64,000 nt of DNA from Clostridia bacterium (GTDB lineage Bacteria > Bacillota > Clostridia > Oscillospirales > Acutalibacteraceae). Positions 62,077 through 64,000 of this stretch are shown here, piece after piece. How positions within the stretch are numbered: position 1 is the stretch's first letter; the number at the start of each line of letters is the position of its first letter. A program made the position numbers and the translations under genes. The stretch is taken from positions 62,001-126,000 of the forward strand of contig JAFQEL010000031.1 in the NCBI GenBank assembly GCA_017399065.1, in the 5' to 3' direction. The notes beneath the pieces were generated by a model. It was not told the DNA's origin and made no database searches. It saw nothing but the letters and a program-made list of their open reading frames with translations.

Positions 62077-62766
62077 ATGAAAAAGTTTATTGCTGTACTG
62101 CTTTGTTTTGCGGTAATTTTCGCCTTTGCAGCCTGCACTAAGAACGAGCCTGATACAACGACTGAGCCTACAGGAAGGCCGGGCGATATGGTTACCGATG
62201 CAAACGGTGATGTTGTTACAGTAACTGATTTTGCTCTTGTGCTTGATGAAAACGGTGAGCCTCAGCTCGATGCGAACGGCAACGTTATGACAACTGTAGG
62301 TAATGCTGTTGCTACATATCCCCCTGCAGAGGGTGAGACTCTGCCGCCTCTGACTAAGGCACCGACCGTAGCTGCGGGAAACACAATTAAGAGTGAGAAT
62401 GCAAAGTGGCCTGCTCACGAGTTTATGTCAAAGCTTCCCAAGCTCAGAGATAATATTGACAAGACTACTTACGTAACCACGGATAAGGGTCAAATTGCAA
62501 CCGTTTACGTCAACGAGCTCAGCTATGCTGACTATCTTGCTTATATCGAAACCTGCAAAAAGGCAGGCTTTGTACAGAAGAATGCGGGTACCGCGATTCC
62601 CGAAAAGCCCGAGGCTGGTAAGAGCTATATATACTATACGGTTGCAAACGGACTTTATATCACAATGACGTACTATACCGATGAATATCCCTACCGTAAC
62701 TGCGATCTTTATATTTCTGTTGCGGATTATGATTTGCTTGACGGCGTAGGTTCAGTGGCAGATTAA
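62077..62766 (+). CDS. Lipoprotein of unknown function
   Basis: A 229-residue protein with a lipoprotein signal peptide (MKKFIAVLLCFAV, lipobox FAAC, Cys20). Residues 21-110 are a Thr/Pro/Asp-rich low-complexity linker including the short internal repeat DANGDVVTV and DANGNVMTT. Residues 110-229 form a compact domain with many aromatic residues (YVNELSYADYLAYIETCKKAGF, YYTVANGLYITMTYYTDE), similar in style to small Clostridial surface lipoproteins. The HAD gene starts on the base after its stop. Confidence 0.75.
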   Translation: MKKFIAVLLCFAVIFAFAACTKNEPDTTTEPTGRPGDMVTDANGDVVTVTDFALVLDENGEPQLDANGNVMTTVGNAVATYPPAEGETLPPLTKAPTVAAGNTIKSENAKWPAHEFMSKLPKLRDNIDKTTYVTTDKGQIATVYVNELSYADYLAYIETCKKAGFVQKNAGTAIPEKPEAGKSYIYYTVANGLYITMTYYTDEYPYRNCDLYISVADYDLLDGVGSVAD

Positions 62767-63333
62767 ATGAATGTTTTTGATTTTGATAATACGATTTATG
62801 ACGGAGAGAGCTTTGTTGACCTTTTTGTAATGGTGCTCGGCAAAGATCCGTTACTGCTCAGGTACGTGCCGACTATGGTTTCGGGAGTTGTACAGTATAA
62901 AATCGGCACGCTCAGGCTTGAAACTGCACTTGAACGTTATTCGAAGCCCTTTGAGGATTATATTGCAACTATTCCCGATATCGACGCTCTTGTCGATGAA
63001 TTCTGGGATAAGCATATGCATAAGATCAAGCCGTTTTATGAAGATGTCAGGAGTGAGGATGACCTTGTGATTTCTGCTTCACCGCAGATTGTTGTTGATG
63101 AGGTGTGTCGCAGACTCGGTATAAAACGTTGCATCGGCACTCAGTATAACCGCGAAACAGGTAAGCTTGGCAGATTTTGTTTTCGTGAAAATAAAATTGC
63201 CGCTTTCCGTGAAGCGTATCCCGATGCTCATATTGATACGCTGTATACCGACTCAATGCACGATAAGCCGCTTATGGATATTTCTGATTCGGTCTATTTT
63301 GTAAAGGGAAATAAAATTAAAAGAATTAAGTAG
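62767..63333 (+). CDS. HAD-family (IB-like) phosphatase
   Basis: A 188-residue haloacid dehalogenase hydrolase. FDFDNTIYDGES gives the nucleophile Asp5 and the acid/base Asp7; VISASPQIVVDEVCRRLG is motif II; KIKRI ends the protein after motif IV-like YTDSMHDKPLMDIS. The layout resembles SerB/phosphoserine-type HAD-IB enzymes. It starts immediately after the lipoprotein stop without its own clear ribosome site, so translation is coupled. Confidence 0.88.
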   Translation: MNVFDFDNTIYDGESFVDLFVMVLGKDPLLLRYVPTMVSGVVQYKIGTLRLETALERYSKPFEDYIATIPDIDALVDEFWDKHMHKIKPFYEDVRSEDDLVISASPQIVVDEVCRRLGIKRCIGTQYNRETGKLGRFCFRENKIAAFREAYPDAHIDTLYTDSMHDKPLMDISDSVYFVKGNKIKRIK

Positions 63334-63346
63334 CTTAATTAATACA

Positions 63347-63378
63347 AAAGACCTGTGCGTTTATGCGTACAGGTCTTT
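63347..63378. terminator. Bidirectional terminator
   Basis: AAAGACCTGT (63347-63356) pairs with ACAGGTCTTT (63369-63378), with GCG/CGT pairing inside. It lies between the converging HAD and radical SAM genes. Confidence 0.85.
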
Positions 63379-63400
63379 ATATTATATATATTGTATTATA

Positions 63401-64000
63401 TTATATAACATTATATATGCTACCTTGAATTACGTTGTGCTCCTTAAACCGTTTGTTGATTGTGTTCAGTACATTCTTTTTGTCTGCGCTCCAAAGAGGA
63501 GCAATCAGGTCTTTCTTAGCACCGTCTCCTGTCAGCCGATGTATTACTGTTTCAGGTGGAAGAATACGTACGCAGTTTTCTAATATATCTATATATTTAT
63601 CCATTGATAATAATTCAAACTTGCCTTGCTTGTATTCTTCGGCAAGGTCAGTGCCTTCAAGCACGTGCAACAGCTGCAGTTTAATTCCGTTTATCTTCAT
63701 TTTTGCAAGATATCGTACGGTATCGTATATCATTTCTTCTGTTTCGTACGGCAGACCGATTATTATATGTACTATTACTTCAATTCCTGCTGCTTTGAGA
63801 CGACTTACTGCTTCTTCAAAGACGTCAAGCGTATACCCTCTGCGTATGTATTTGGCTGTGCTTTCGTGAATTGTCTGCAAACCGAGTTCAACAAATACAG
63901 GCTTTGTCTGATTGAGTTCAGATAACAGCTTGATTACGTCATCGGGTAAGCAGTCGGGACGTGTTGCGACGGAAAGTGCGACAATATCATCAGGCTTTGT
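63401..64000 (-). CDS. Radical SAM protein, YhcC/TIGR01212 type (partial, C-terminal 199 residues)
   Basis: The frame runs in from the right window edge, so the CxxxCxxC cluster lies outside. Visible are SVATRPDCLPDDV, VELGLQTIHESTAKYIRRGYT, VIVHIIIGLPYETEEMIYDT, and HRLTGDGAKKDLIAPLWSADKKNVLN, which together match the YhcC/YtqA radical SAM subfamily of unknown substrate. Its length to the C-terminus fits the family's total of about 310 residues. Confidence 0.88.
   Translation of the reverse strand, partial: TKPDDIVALSVATRPDCLPDDVIKLLSELNQTKPVFVELGLQTIHESTAKYIRRGYTLDVFEEAVSRLKAAGIEVIVHIIIGLPYETEEMIYDTVRYLAKMKINGIKLQLLHVLEGTDLAEEYKQGKFELLSMDKYIDILENCVRILPPETVIHRLTGDGAKKDLIAPLWSADKKNVLNTINKRFKEHNVIQGSIYNVI

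Overview
The window is a chromosomal segment of a low-GC Gram-positive anaerobe, most likely a gut Clostridia member of the Oscillospiraceae/Ruminococcaceae type. Pointers are a fused ispH-rpsA gene, indolepyruvate:ferredoxin oxidoreductase beside a phenylacetate-CoA ligase, duplicated 2-hydroxyacyl-CoA dehydratase activase domains, TTGACA/TATAAT-like promoters with mostly 17-bp spacers, strong AGGAGG ribosome-binding sites and T-box control of branched-chain amino acid genes. No rRNA, tRNA, CRISPR array, prophage or transposase gene was seen.

0-8.7 kb: the leftward sbcC (partial)/sbcD DNA-end nuclease genes, and a leftward gene joining a DEDDh exonuclease domain to three Ada-like Cys repeats. 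Divergent from these is a rightward cluster: WYL regulator, macro-domain protein with an HTH tail, ArsC/Spx-like protein, ADP-ribosylglycohydrolase and a VWA protein. It looks like an ADP-ribose-handling module. 8.8-14 kb: a large secreted protein of unknown function divergent from an MFS transporter, then a non-coding region with palindromic repeats and two unlisted-type hydrophobic micropeptides behind a good promoter. 14-20 kb (leftward): a split acyl-CoA dehydratase activase, two PlsC-like acyltransferases (one with an altered catalytic motif), a stub of an anti-sigma-like gene and an ECF sigma factor.

20-26 kb: a rightward operon of Na+/solute symporter, paaK, iorA, iorB and a double-ACT protein, for arylpyruvate/aryl-acid metabolism, closed by a long inverted repeat. 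26-30 kb: a GH3 glycosidase, a decayed gene fragment, and rplM-rpsI. 30.4-42.7 kb: a complete Leu/Ile/Val operon (ilvA leuA leuC leuD leuB ilvB ilvN ilvC ilvD) ending in a translationally coupled DUF815 AAA+ ATPase. Its leader carries two T-box decoding domains (read as Ile AUC and Leu CUC) but only one visible antiterminator/terminator.

43-49 kb: nitroreductase, a GH93-like secreted propeller, MATE transporter, rlmA and an anchored secreted protein. 49.5-55 kb: a cell-core operon of RpiR regulator, HI0933-type flavoprotein, cmk, plsC and ispH-rpsA, with a strong internal start for the S1 half. 55-60 kb: two paralogous cytoplasmic beta-propeller plus helical-domain proteins separated by a long hairpin. 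59.5-62 kb: a polar amino acid ABC transporter whose binding protein has its two lobes in circularly permuted order. 62-64 kb: a lipoprotein, a HAD phosphatase and a partial radical SAM gene.

The most interesting items are the permuted binding protein, the tandem T-box with one output, the micropeptide pair, the DEDDh/Cys-repeat fusion beside the ADP-ribose cluster, and several interspersed repeats. All function calls rest on motif recognition by eye; no database search was run.
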